Source: Marsupella aquatica (Eukaryota; Marchantiophyta). From it: a stretch of 64,000 nt of DNA. Made by a program: the position numbers and the translations under genes. Shown piece after piece: positions 21,561-32,900 of the stretch (position 1 is the first letter of the stretch; each line of letters begins with the position of its first letter). The stretch spans positions 22,754,001-22,818,000 of the forward strand of contig OZ316892.1 of the NCBI GenBank assembly GCA_973895155.1, written 5' to 3'. The notes beneath the pieces are model-generated. The model made no database searches. It worked only from the letters and a program-made list of their open reading frames with translations, and had not been told where the DNA came from.

Positions 21561-22609
21561 GAAGACTAGTACAAAATTCAGTAATGTATTATAAAACCAT
21601 TCAGGTTTTCCATATTTGTTTTGCCTTCATACAACAACGATTGCTATCTTCCAAGTGTTGAATATTTGTTGTCCATCCACAACTAACTCTATAAGACCAG
21701 TGACGCTCTTGTTTTTCTAGGGTTGGGGTGCATGTGTGAAAGCGCATCCAGTTTCATAGCAAAGGAAATTCAAAATCTACCTAGCAGGCCAAGACATTAT
21801 GGATGAAGTAAGCTGCCCTAGGGACAAGGGCTACCGGACAATAAGGACCAAAAACTGCCCTTATATATGGACACTGGTGGTTTAATTGAACCTTGCAAGG
21901 TCTCTTGACTGTAGGGGGTGACGTCCCCTTTTTGCTCATCTCTTAAATTGCAAGCAGGTTGAGAGAGAATTTATTTGGTATCCTTATTTGATGCTTAATT
22001 TGTCCTTTTTTCCTGACCTCTTATAGAGTGAAGTATTCATGTGAAGAGGTCAAATGCCACAAAACGGTGCTGCCAATGAGAGGCTTGACCCTAAAATTCC
22101 CCCATCATGTTGGTATGCTCATCCTTTGTTTTGCAGTGATATTTAATTGACTGATGGATATGTTCTTTGCCTAGAACCTCAAAATTAAATCCTACAAACT
22201 CTACAAATTGCAAAGCAACGCTTTACATACTCTGCCACTTTTTGGTTCCAGTTACATTTGGATATGACCACGATCAAATTTGCTTTGGATTGGTTGCACA
22301 CACAAATCTACCCTTCTCCCAATCGATTGAAACCCTTCGCCTTCCATGGCCAAGAGAGTCCATAGGTAGCCTCAGAATATATTGGGCCACACACACTCAG
22401 GCAACCAAGAAGAGGAAAAACATAGGACTTCCCTCTCTTTACATGAACCAATAGATTTGTGTGTGTATTTTTCACAAGCTATTGTGCCAATAATTATTAT
22501 GTGCTGTCTGCATTCACAAACTAGCGCCACATATTTCACTCATGTTAGGGACATCTCCTTTCTACCCAGAAAAGCCTCTGGGACCCCGTCAAGGCCACAG
22601 ATGTAGTAG
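21561..22609. other. Intergenic, mostly unassigned
   Basis: No gene is recognised. From about 22480 some phrases (ACATCTCCTTTCTACCCAGAAAAGCC, then GGGACCCCGTCAAGGCC) match family A. Confidence 0.45.
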
Positions 22610-22935
22610 GGGTTCTCCTGTTTTTGTTGGTCAGTCGCTGTGGGAGATTTTTGTCTGTGACCCTAATCAAAACCTAACTTCTGGGAAACCTCTACCCATT
22701 TTGCTTTTGGTTTGAGATGGATCACAACACGTGCCCATGGATTAACTCGACATCATCAAATTTTCAAATTTAGTCATTTTTCTGAAGGGATCCGGTGATT
22801 CTTGAAGGGTGCCAATGCATGTTCGGGGACCAAAGTTTGGTGCAGATGCTGGTGTACTGACTGCCTAAGTTGTTGATGGTAGTACTTTTTGGGAACCACA
22901 GAATTTGGTTTGTGGCCCCTACACATAGCATTCCT
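22610..22935. repeat. Dispersed repeat E, copy 2
   Basis: The second copy of the repeat at 8440-8770, with the same order of blocks. It abuts family A sequence on its right side. Confidence 0.65.
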
Positions 22936-23083
22936 GTCACAAAACAATTGGTTGGTCCAGGAGCCACCCCAATAATATTCATAGGCCCATGAAGCACGTG
23001 TCTCACGTTCCCGCTCACGTTTGGGACTCATTTGGGTCAAAACAACAATAAAATAAACAAAACGGGAGGAATGACATTGTATC

Positions 23084-23893
23084 CCCGGTTTGAGCTGTCG
23101 GACAACTTGTCGTGTTGTCGGACACGACAACTTGTCATTTGTCGCCCGAAAATGACCCTATTTGTCGCATATTCCTTTTTATGCCCCGGCCCGGCCCAAT
23201 CCCTTCCCGGCCCGGCCCATTCCCTCCCCGACTCTTCCCGGCCCCTTCCATTCCCGGCTCGGTCCGGCACCCGGGTCGGCCCGGTCTCTTCCCGGCCCGG
23301 TCCCGCATCCCGCCCGGCCTCACAAACACTAGGTGAGGGCGGGCCGAGTGCGGGGCCGGGCGGGATGCGGGGCCGGGAAGGGGCCGGGCCGGGAATGGGC
23401 AGGGGCCGGGCCGGGAATGGGCAGGGGCAGGGCCGGGAAGGGAAGGGGCCGGGAAGGGGAGGGGTAGGGCCGGGCCGGGAAGGGGGAGGGGGAGGGGGAG
23501 GGCTGGGCCGGGAAGGGGGAGGGGAAGGGAAGAGGCCGGGAAGGGGAGGGGTAGGGCCGGGCCGGGAAGGGGGAGGGGAAGGGAAGAGGCCGGGAAGGGG
23601 AGGGGTAGGGCCGGGCCGGGAAGGGGGAGGGGGAGGGGGAGGGGGAGGGCCGGGCCGGGAAGGGGGAGGGGAAGGGAAGGGAAGAGGCCGGGAAGGGGAG
23701 GGGTAGGGCCGGGCCGGGAAGGGGGAGGGGAAGGGGGAGGGAAGGGGAAGGGGAAGGGGCAGGGCCGGGAAGGGAAGTAGCCGGGCCGGGAATTACCGGC
23801 CGGGAGCCGGACCGGGGACCGGGGTGGACCGGGTGACAACTTGTCGGTTGTCGAGTCCAAAGGCCTCTATTTGTCGGACAAGTCCAAACCGGG
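23084..23893. mobile_element. 810-bp GC-rich giant foldback element with 8-bp TSD (hAT-like?)
   Basis: The termini are CCCGGTTTG...CAAACCGGG, flanked by ATTGTATC on both sides (23076-23083 and 23894-23901). Inside come clustered TTGTCG/CGACAA motifs, then a C-rich left arm (about 23180-23318), an apex GCCTCAC-AAACACTA-GGTGAGGGC (about 23317-23340), and a G-rich right arm to about 23830. The arms are complementary near the apex (GCGGGATGCGGG motif). The right arm is enlarged by a unit of about 53 bp built from GGCCGGGCCGGGAA and GGGGGAGGGGAAGGG. No protein is credible. The 8-bp TSD fits hAT. The empty site is seen in other family A copies. Confidence 0.85.
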
Positions 23894-24461
23894 ATTGTAT
23901 CATACCTGATCTCATTGAACTACCACATTCTGGATGAAAACAATTATAGAGTTAGTCTGAGGTGTTTGTGTATGTCACTAATGTTCTGAAGCCTTCCTTT
24001 CTACCCAAACATGTCCCCTCGGACCCGGTCAAGGCCAATCATGTATGTATAATATGCACATGCTCATGAATCATGGGAACTGATAGCAATAAAACTAACA
24101 GCCAGAAAGGACGAAAGAATTTGTGTCATATCTGATCTCATTGAACAACCACATCCTGGCTAGAATGATTATACTAGCATGAGGTGTTTTGTATGTCACT
24201 AATGTTCTGAATGCCTCGTTTCTTCCCAACAGAGGCCCAATAATATGGTGCCTTGGGACCCAGACAAGGTCAAGCACGTATAATATGCCATATGCTCACG
24301 AATCATTTGCCTCTTGGGGACTCATTTGGGTCAAAAAATAGCAATAAAATATGACAGCGAAAGGGGAGGAAAGAAACAGTGTCATATCTGATCTCACTAG
24401 CTACCATATCTTCGCTGAAAATAACTATAGGAGGCTGATGTGTTTGTGTCTAGCAAAGTCT

Positions 24462-24575
24462 CTTTTTTTAATTTAAATTAGGGGAAATCTGTGAAACCTC
24501 ACAGGAAGCAAGAGGTCGGCCACAATAGTTGAACCCAAGGCCTATCAGTCTCAACTCAAGTGAGCTAACACAAAT
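24462..24575 (-). mobile_element. tRNA-derived SINE-like unit
   Basis: On the minus strand an A-box-like TTAGCTCACTTGAG is followed about 30 bp later by a B-box-like GGGTTCAACTATTG, then GGCCGACCTCTTGCTTCC, and the unit ends in an A-rich tail (CCCCTAATTTAAATTAAAAA). It lies within family A. Target duplications are not clear. Confidence 0.5.
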
Positions 24576-24639
24576 TCATCTCTCTCTAGAAATTTTTTAT
24601 CCCCCAATTTCTCCCCTCACTGGTTTCTTAGTCAATATA

Positions 24640-25858
24640 TCAGTGATGCCGTGTTAGGGAGCCTACTCTGGTTACTTTGTCTTATTGAGATTTTCATAAT
24701 ATATTTTGCTTCTATTTATTTAAGTCCAAGGTGTATTCTTCATATTTTTGGACTTTGGAATTATTTTTACCCCCTCTTAACTTGTTAATTTTCTTGTTTA
24801 AGATCCCCCTTTAGGTCTATATTTATTATTCAATCTTGCCCATCCTTTGTTAGAATATGTTGTTTTATCCTTACATTTGAGTTATATTAAATTGATTCTT
24901 CATACACAATAGATACCTAGACCCTAAGCTATCTATTCTGGAGCATGTGATGAATTCCACCAGTTGTGAGAAACAAACGTCTCACCCCCTCCCTGATTTT
25001 TGCCACATTTGCTAGGAATGATGAGGACCTCGGTCCATTCAAGGTAGTTTTAGTTCCTCTTTCTTGGTTTTTAGAGGTTTCCTTTTGTTCACTTCTTTTG
25101 CATTTGGTTTTGTCCACTTGGGACCTCTTTTGTTTCTTCTTTTGTACTCTATTTGGCCCTTTTCTGTAAAAAGGTTGTATATATTTTTCTTTTCTATAAG
25201 AAGTTTGTGTATATTCTCCTCTTAACTAGAGCTCAGAGTTAATATGTTTACTGCGTTTATAGAATTGAGTAACTTACGTGTGGCTAGCCTACTTACGTCA
25301 TTATGAGAAAAACATGAGAGGCCCACCATTTTTTGAAAGTGAGTCACAGTCGTTTAGAAGCTAACATATGTCTACTAGAAAAATGGCATGTTGGGATAGA
25401 CACAAGTACCAAGTCACCCAAAATGAATTTATTTTTGCTGCTTTAATTAGCCAAAACTAATCCTATTCTAGCTATTACCCTATCTATTACTATGTTCTCA
25501 TATGCAGGAATACCCCCATTAGCTGGATTTCGTAGCAAATTCTATTTGTTTTTGCCGCTTTTGTATCGGGCCAGCAGGAGCCTGCTTCTGGACCTAAAAA
25601 ATATTTCAGGGGGCTACTAAAAAATCCATCCAATCTCTAGAAAAGAATGATTAATTATTCTTCTCAACATGGGAATCCTTTTGAACGGAAACCACTACAA
25701 GACAAACTATTTTACATTGGGGGGGGGGGGGGATTCTCCACACTTTTGGGTACCTTAAGATATATTTGTTTTCTCATCTATCTAGATATGATAGTCCTAA
25801 AAGCTTTTTAGTACCATTTGGAGCAGATTGTTTAAAGTTGGAACACCCCTACTCAGCT
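24640..25858. other. ~1.2-kb insert in family A, partly of organellar origin
   Basis: Family A stops at about 24637 (TTAGTCAATA) and resumes at about 25858 (TGTATGTTGCACTATAG) at nearly the next position of its consensus. The insert is AT-rich, contains a mitochondrial nad2 scrap at 25450-25564, and has a 14-15-base G run at about 25720. The rest is not identified. Confidence 0.55.
25450..25564 (+). pseudogene. nad2: Mitochondrial nad2 fragment in nuclear DNA (NUMT)
   Basis: About 34 codons (25450-25551) read AKTNPILAITLSITMF then SYAGIPPLAGF-R-SKFYLF, a signature stretch of plant mitochondrial NADH dehydrogenase subunit 2. A one-base loss then shifts the frame. An Arg codon (CGT) stands where Cys is usual, which could be an unedited C-to-U editing site or a mutation. 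Only one segment of the gene is seen, so it is a degraded mitochondrial insertion. Confidence 0.72.
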
Positions 25859-27117
25859 GGTGTATGTTGCACTATAGATTTCCCAGGCAAGCACTATTCT
25901 TTGTCGGGCATGGCTATTGGTTTAAAGGCTTCTAGACAAATTCCTCTTTAGGCCCCTCTTAAGCAATTTACTCTGGAGCTTTACCAGGCTCACGAGGGCT
26001 TTTGTTCTTTTGCCATTCAATTGGGGACTCTCTGGCTTTTTTTCCTCTGTGGCCTTCCCTAGCTGACTTTCTCTACTTCACTATTGTAGAGGTCTCCAGT
26101 CTTTTTGGATCCTGTCTCCCGCTTTGACATTTCTCCCCTTCAATGGATCCCTGGCCTTTAGGATTGTGTCTCCCAGGTGGGCTCCCAGGTAGGTGCTTCT
26201 TGGTCATTGGCAAGGTGATATATACTACCGCATCCTGGCTGAAAACTAGCATGAGGTGTATGTGTTTGTTACTAGTCTTATGAATGCAGCCTCCTCCTTC
26301 CCAAGAAAGGCCCAATAAATATGTTGCCTTGGAACCCCATGAAGGACAATCATGTAGTAATATGCATATGCTCATGAAGCATCTCTCTTGTTGGGAACTC
26401 ATGTGGGTAAAATCCATAACAATAAAATAAAACAGCAAAAGAGGAGGAAGGAAATTGTGTCGTATCTGATCTCATTAATTCCCGCATTAACTACCAGTGG
26501 CTGAAAACACCTATAGCAGCCTAAGGTCTTTGTATATAGCTGACGGGATAGTTCAGGCATTATACCATTTCACCCAATTTCTATCCTCAATGGCTTCTTT
26601 TGTCAACAAGTGTTTGTTGCACTACAAAATGGTCAGAAATTCACGATTCTTTAGGCTCAGGCTATTGGTTTTAGGGATTCTAGACAAATTCCTTGTTGGG
26701 ACCCCCCGATGAGGTTTACTCAAGAGCTTTACCAGGCTGTTAAGTTTGTTGCTTAATATGGCTTTAGTTCATTGTCGTAGTTGGGGACTCACAGACTTTT
26801 TGGCTCTTTGGTCTTCTTGGTCCCTGCTTTTCTCCCCTTCATTGGGTCTCCGACCTTTGGAATCCTGTCTCCCAGTTAGATGCTTCTCCCCTTCATTGAG
26901 TCCCCGGCCTCTGGCTTCTTGTCTCCCTGTGAGAGGCTTTTTGTTCATTGGTGATATATACTAGGTACCACGTACATTGTGGCTGAAAAACAATGATACT
27001 AGCCTGAGATGTTTGTGTATGTCACTAATGTTCTGAATCACTCCCTAAGAAAGGCCCAAGATAATATGTTGCCTTTCTACCCAATGAAGGCCCAGGTGAA
27101 GGCCAATCATGTATCAT
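25858..27117. repeat. Family A repeat block 2
   Basis: Contains the long form of family A: a TGTTGCACTA...GGTTTTAGGG segment, TTGGGGACTC, TTTTTGGCTCTTTGGTCTTC, two to three tandem ~52-bp units of TCTCCCCTTCATTGGGTCTC plus GGATCCTGTCTCCC, then TGATATATACTACCACATC and the 260-bp module. It is interrupted at about 27117 by family B. Confidence 0.8.
26583..26712 (+). other. Conserved ~41-codon open segment of family A
   Basis: Reads MASFVNKCLLHYKMVR then RLLVLGILDKFLVGTP. The same segment stays open at 40213-40335 (MASLVNKCILHY, FLVLGFLDIFLF) and 41419-41545 (VASLVNEHMFQY, LLVLGFLDKFLFGT). The copy at 25858-25951 is not conserved. It could be an exon remnant or chance. Confidence 0.3.
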
Positions 27118-28164
27118 AGTGGTGGGCCTAGCCACCTAGCGCCCTCATTCCAGTAATCTTGCCTTTTTACTTTTGGTGCTCAAATGCCTCCATGGAACTC
27201 CACAAGCAAGCAACTCGATGCCTCTATCACCGCCAACGGCAACTCCCATACAAGGCCGCACTTGCTTCTCTACACGACCATCGCTTAGTGTCCCCTACTG
27301 TCTGCACACACAACCAACCGCATCGGTAAGTAACTCTCCTTGATCTTGGATCCCAAGACCATTTTCCCATTTTTCTTGCCTCAAGCTTTAACGGTTGTTA
27401 GTAACTAAGTAGGTTAGTGGATAGAGCCTCCCACGCCCGTGTGGCCTTGCCATAAGCTGAAGCTAAGGTTGACACCCACTATTTGTCTAGAACAGCCCCT
27501 TTATTGGGTGTCGCCCAAGCTTCCTCACTTTTGATCCATCATCGGCTGACCTCCCTGCCTCCAGGGCATGCCCATGGACCAAATAACTAGCTTGTCCCAA
27601 ATGGTGGGAGCTGTTTGACCTTGACTCTAGCAACCATATCTGTGGCTCTAACTCAACTGAGAGTCCAAGGGCAAGATTCACTTGGACCTCAACACCCTCC
27701 CTACTCTGCGTGCCTCCCCAATGCAAACTTCCATGGGAAACTGAAATTGGCTTGGCTACTATTTTGGTAGGATCAGCTAGTGGGTGAGATAGCCCTTAAA
27801 AACCATGAGGACCAAAGGCACCCCCAAACCCAGATGACATAGGAGGATGTAGGCATTTCCCCTTAGTGGCACAACCTCCACGCTTCCCAACTTGGGCTCC
27901 CGCTTGGGCTCACCCCTGGCCCATTGGGAGACACCACTCCTCTCATATATGGCTTTGGAGACCTAGCTTGTCACCCCCGGATCAACTTTGGTCCCCTATT
28001 TTTGGCCCTCTACCTCGACTCCAACCCTCGCTCCAACCCGATTGACTAAACACAAAGTTCACTTGCTAGGCCCATGACTTTCTAGTTAGATATCCGTGAG
28101 ATGCTTTAGCCTGTTGAGATGGGTCCAACACGGTGCTCATGCTCAGGCCCTCGGAACTCATTGC
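27118..28164. repeat. Family B repeat copy 1, left part
   Basis: Begins GTGGTGGGCCTAGCCACC (a small hairpin) and aligns with 50058-51110 through CCGCACTTGCT, CATCGGTAAGTAACTCTCC, GACACCACTCCTCTCATATATG and AGGCCCTCGG. It is GC-richer than family A. The copia element splits it at 28164/33868. Confidence 0.8.
28160..28164. repeat. 5-bp target-site duplication ATTGC (left)
   Basis: ATTGC directly precedes the 5' LTR and recurs directly after the 3' LTR (33868-33872). Confidence 0.9.
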
Positions 28165-28567
28165 TGTTGGGTATTTACTCTTACGTCTAGGTTAGGTATG
28201 ACGTGGTTGGTACAACAACGTGGGTTGGTACAACTACGTGGTTAGGTACAACTATGTGGTTAGGTACAACTACGTGATTAGGTACAACTATGTGGTTAGG
28301 TACAACTAAGTTGCACACTATATCATAAGAGGCATGTGTGCTTGGAGAGGTAGAACCAAGGCTCATTGTTATGGAGCCACTTGAGAGATAGGGAGAGCTT
28401 ACACTGTGGAGACTCGGTATAGCCGACGGGCTTAGAGTTCAGTAAAGCTCTCTTGTGTGTTCTCGTGGACGTAGCCTCAAGGAGGTGAACCACGTATCTC
28501 TTGTGTCGACTATTGTGCGTTGGATGGTTCATGGGCTTGCCGTTGCGATCGTCGTCTATGCTCAACA
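28165..28567 (+). repeat. Copia 5' LTR (403 bp)
   Basis: Runs from TGTTGGGTATTTACTC to ATGCTCAACA. The U3 part (about 28200-28312) holds six 18-bp units of the type GTGGTTAGGTACAACTAC. Confidence 0.95.
28200..28312 (+). promoter_or_regulatory. 18-bp repeat array with ACGTG cores in LTR U3
   Basis: Units of GTGGTTAGGTACAACTA(C/T) in tandem create repeated ACGTG or decayed ATGTG cores at the unit junctions. ACGTG is the core of plant G-box/ABRE elements bound by bZIP factors. The role as an enhancer is inference. Confidence 0.5.
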
Positions 28568-28569
28568 AT

Positions 28570-28581
28570 TGGTATCAGAGC
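28570..28581 (+). promoter_or_regulatory. Primer-binding site (initiator Met tRNA)
   Basis: TGGTATCAGAGC starts two bases after the 5' LTR. It matches the complement of the 3' end of plant initiator-Met tRNA, the usual copia primer. Confidence 0.92.
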
Positions 28582-29138
28582 ATGCTTGGGAGGTGGCGTG
28601 TGTTCGTGATGGGATTTCATGACGGTTTTTCCAGCGTTGAGTATTGGTGGATTTTCCAGAGTTCCATCGCATGGAACTTGGAGTTTATGGGCTCAACGGA
28701 TAGATCAGGGCAAGAGCTTTCTAACGGTGTGAAGAAATCGTTGAACGGAGCTCGTGGTGCAGAGAGATCTAAGTTTTCGTCGTTCTGGATTTTGTGAAGA
28801 AAGTTGGCAATCGACTCGGAGGGAGAAGCGTCAAGTGTTTTGACTCAACGGAGAGATTGAGGCAAGACGATTGTTTTTGAGTCCGGGATTGGCTCTTTGA
28901 TGCAAAGAGGAAGGCTAAGCAAAATCAATTACCTTGTTGGACTTGGTGACGGCACCAAGTGCAATTGATCAACATTCGTTGTTGACAAGACGTGGAACTT
29001 GAAGCACGAGGATCACCGCGGAGGTTTCAGGGGCAGAGAGAGGAGCAGGAGGAAGAGCACGTGACACCGATACCATCACCGGTGCGGCGTGTGGTGGAGG
29101 AAGCAGTACTACTACCGGAGCTCACGGTAAAGAAGAAG

Positions 29139-29996
29139 ATGGGGACTTTCAAGCTTGGGGGACCCAAGTATGAAGTGACAAAGTATGATGGGCGCTCTGA
29201 CTACTTGCTATGGGAGAAGCAGGTGAAGGGAGTGCTTTATGCGTCAGGGATGGGCCAACTGCTGAGCCCTCGTGAAGACGATGTTGATGAGAAACAATGG
29301 GACCGCATGCAGGAGCAGGGAGTGTGGTGTGTTACACTCTATCTCATGCCTCCCATCATCAAGCAGTTGGGTGCACATAAGGATTGCATGTCCTTGTTTG
29401 CAGAATTGCAGAGCAAGTATCACCGCAAGGAGTTGTCGAACCGGCTCTACACTTCCTACAAACTGATGAGTTTCAGGATGAAGGAATCTGGTACGAAGTT
29501 GCAAGACCATGTGGATGCTTTCAACGACATGGTTGTTGACTTGGAAAACCTTGGGGAGACTTTGAATGATGAGACGAAGGCTCTGCAGCTTCTTAGTTCA
29601 TTGCCTCCATCTTACCAGTCCCTATCACGAGTGTTGTTGCATCGTGATAGGGATACCATTTCATACAATGATGTGGTAAGTTCTCTGCTTAGTGATGATC
29701 TTCAGCAGAAGATGCACATCACGTCACAGCCTTCATCATCTGGTGCTGCCCTCAATGTTAACCGTGGGAGGAGTATGCAGCGACCAACTGGGGACCGTAG
29801 AACCCAGTTTAGATCTAAATCCAGATCTAAGTCCAAGGGTAAATCCCCTCAGAGGAGGCAGGTGACATGTTGGAAGTGCAACCAAGTTGGATACTTCAAG
29901 CGAGACTGTAAGGGAAAGGCAGCGGAAACTTCATCGGCAAATGTGGCTAGGGCTGATGGAGAAGCTGATTTACTCAATGATGAGTATGTTTTATGA
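29139..29996 (+). CDS. gag: Copia gag
   Basis: Capsid protein that packages element RNA. The frame is open from 28992, but the first ATG is 29139 (MGTFKLGG), which leads straight into the typical copia gag opening YEVTKYDGRSDYLLWEKQVK. The central region matches the retrotran_gag/UBN2 type, with YKLMSFRMKESGTKLQDHV. A basic linker (SKSRSKSKGKSPQRR) precedes one zinc knuckle, CWKCNQVGYFKRDC, in which Tyr stands at the position normally occupied by the metal-binding His. The frame ends with TGA at 29994-29996 and then continues in the same frame into protease. In plant copia elements gag and pol are usually one frame, so the TGA may be a mutation. Confidence 0.9.
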   Translation: MGTFKLGGPKYEVTKYDGRSDYLLWEKQVKGVLYASGMGQLLSPREDDVDEKQWDRMQEQGVWCVTLYLMPPIIKQLGAHKDCMSLFAELQSKYHRKELSNRLYTSYKLMSFRMKESGTKLQDHVDAFNDMVVDLENLGETLNDETKALQLLSSLPPSYQSLSRVLLHRDRDTISYNDVVSSLLSDDLQQKMHITSQPSSSGAALNVNRGRSMQRPTGDRRTQFRSKSRSKSKGKSPQRRQVTCWKCNQVGYFKRDCKGKAAETSSANVARADGEADLLNDEYVL

Positions 29997-32900
29997 AGCC
30001 GGGGGTATGCCCTGTGCACGTCATCTAGGAGAGCAGATGATGTGTGGATTCTTGATTGTGCTTGCTCTTTTCATATTTGTTACATTCGTGAGTTTTTCAG
30101 TTCTTACTCTATTTCAAACGGTTCAGTTCTGATGGGAAATGATCACTCCTGTCAAATTGAGGGAATTGGGTCTGTGAAGATTCAAATGTTTGATGGCGCT
30201 GTGCGCACAGTGTCCGGAGTCAGGTATGTACCTGGCATGCGTAAGAATCTGATTTCACTCGGTGTGTTGGATTCAAATGGTCATCAATGAAGCGTTATTG
30301 ATGGTGAACTTCAAGTCAGGTCGGGAGAGACAGTGATTTTGAAGGGGAGTAGAAAAAATAATTTGTATGTGTTACAGGGCAATACTGTATGTGGAGAGGC
30401 CAATGTAACCAAGTCTCACGAGGAGATGACTCAACTGTGGCATTCACGGCTAGGCCACATGAGTGAGAAGGGTTTGGCTATCTTACGGAAGAATGGACTC
30501 ATTTCTGATTTGCAATCTTGTAAATTAGAGTTTTGTGAGCATTGCATTCTTGGAAAGCAGCATCGTCGTGCTTTTGATATTGGAACTCATCGTTCCAAAG
30601 CGGTTCTTGAGTACATACATAGTGACGTGTGGGGTCCATCCCCGACTCCCTCACACTCTGGAAAGTTATACTATGTATCATTTATTGATGATTACTCAAG
30701 ATTTGTGTGGATTTATTTCATGACGCATAAGTCTGATGTCTTGTCCATTTTTAAGAAGTGGAAGGCCCAGGTGGAGAATCAGACTGGAAACACGATCAAG
30801 TGTTTGGATACAAGGGTGAAGAGTCTGAGGTCAGACAACGGCGGGGAGTACACTTCAATGGAATTTGAAGAGTACTGTTCAGAACAGGGGATAACTCGCC
30901 ATCTCACCACAGTTTATACTCCGCAGCAGAATGGTGTCGCTGAGAGGCTCAATCGGACACTGTTGGAGCGGTCATGGAGTATGTTGAGCCAATCAGGTTT
31001 ACCACAAGAATTTTGGGCAGAAGCTGTCAATACCGCAGCTTATTTGGTAAATCTTTCTCCTTCTAGTGCTATCAATTTCAAAACGCCGTTTGAGATGCGC
31101 TATAAGCGGCAAGCAGACTATCATGGCTTGGTAATTTTTGGAAGTGATGCATATGCTCTCACACCAAAGCAGAATAGGACCAAGTTGGATCCTACCTCCA
31201 GGAAATGTGTTTTTCTTGGGTACCAGAGTGGTGTGAAAGCCTATAGGCTATGGGATCCTATTGCCTGTAAGCTCGTTGTCAGTAGGGATGTTTCCGTCAA
31301 TGAATCCAGATTATTGAAGGAGGGGGAGAATACTCAGGTCTCCCGTACTGACAAAGGAAAATCTCCTATCCCGGATCTCGTTGAGGGGGAGATTGGTTAT
31401 GAGGTGCATGACCGGAGAGAAGGAGTTGCTCCAATTATGGAGCTGGTTCCTATGCCAGAGGAACCAGAGGAGTTTGTTGATGCTGGTGAGCAACAAATGG
31501 ATGCTGTTGAGCTTCAAATTGTACCAGCACACGCAGATCAACCGGAGTCATCGGCTAGAAGAACATCTGGTCGCACTGTACGCGCTCCATCAAGGTATGG
31601 ACAGTGGGTTGATTCATCTCAACTGCAAGAGGATGATTTTACAGCTGATGATGAGGGTGATGCGTTAATTTTGGAAGAAGGAGAACCTTCTTCATTTCAT
31701 GAGGCAAGTGCTTCAAAAGAGAAGCAGAAGTGGACTGTAGCAATGCAAACGGAGATGCAGTCACTAAAGGACAACAAAACTTGGGAGCTTGTTAAGCTGC
31801 CTAAGGGTCAGCAAGTGGATTTACAAGCTGAAGGATAATTCCATAGGAGGTGGATCGAAGGTCTACAAGGCTAGATTGGTAGCAAAGGGATTCACACAAG
31901 AGAAAGGTGTGGATTACAATGAGGTCTTCTCACCAGTTGCTAAGTACTCTACAATACGACTATTGTGTGTACTTGTTGTAATGTTTGGTTTGCTCCTAGA
32001 TCAGATGGATGTTGTCACAGCTTTCCTCTATGGCACATTGGAAGAGGTGATCTTCATGAGACAACCGCTAGGTTTTGTGAAGAGAGGACAGGAGGAATTG
32101 GTTTGCAGATTGCTGAAATCCTTGTATGGGTTGAAGCAGTCACCAAGACAGTGGAACAAGCGGTTTGACGATTGGATTCGGTCATAAGGTTTTCACAGAA
32201 GTGTATTTGACCCTTGTGTGTATTTGAAACCGGTGAAGAATGTTGTCTTTGGGTTCATTGTTTTAGTACTTTATGTGGATGACATGCTAATTGCAGCCAA
32301 GGATAGGTCTGAGATTGTTAAGCTCAAGGCACTGCTTAGTGCAAAGTTTAAGATGAAGGACTTAGGGCCAGCTAAGAGGATTTTGGGTATGGAGATCACT
32401 AGGGACTTGGAGGCTGGCAAGCTATGGTTGACGCAGAGCAGTTATGCGAGGAAGGTAATTGCAAGGTTCAACATGGAGAATAGCAAGCCAGTAAGTACCC
32501 CGTTGGCTCCACACTTCAAGTTATCATCAGCGTTCTGTCCTACGGATGACACAGAGAAGGGCTTGATGTCAAAGGTTCCATATGACAAGGCAGTGGGGAG
32601 TCTCATGTATTTGATGACTTGCACTAGACCTGATCTTGCCATGGCTATGGGCAAGGTGAGCAGGTACATGTCGAATCCAGGGAAGGTACACTGGGAAGCA
32701 GTGAAGTGGATTATCAGGTACTTGAAGGGTACCGTGGATCATGGTCTTTTATTTGATGCGAATGCAAAGAATGCTAGATCATTGATTGGCTATGTAGATT
32801 CTGACTATGGACAAGATTTGGACCGAAGGAGATCAACAACAGGATACGTGTTCACACTTGGCGGTGGATGCATAAGTTGGAGGTCTACTTTGCAGAAGTG

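Larger units (their letters stand above)
22936..24640. repeat. Family A repeat block 1 (interrupted)
   Basis: Family A is a moderately repetitive sequence with a ~230-260-bp module: TACCACATCCTGGCTGAAAAC, GTATGTCACTAATGTTCTGAA, CAAGGCCAATCATGTA, ATATGCATATGCTCATGAA, GGGACTCATTTGGGTC, CAATAAAATAAAACAGC and TGTCATATCTGATCTCATT. Here three modules start at about 23910, 24135 and 24395, and the block carries the GC-rich foldback element and the SINE-like unit. It ends in the AGTGGCTTCTTTAGTCAA-type segment at about 24637. Confidence 0.8.

Noticed and set aside
23032-23860. Long Gly/Arg-rich and Pro-rich open frames (over 200 codons) on both strands
   Set aside because: They are translations of the G-run/C-run arms of the GC-rich foldback element, with no codon bias or domain.
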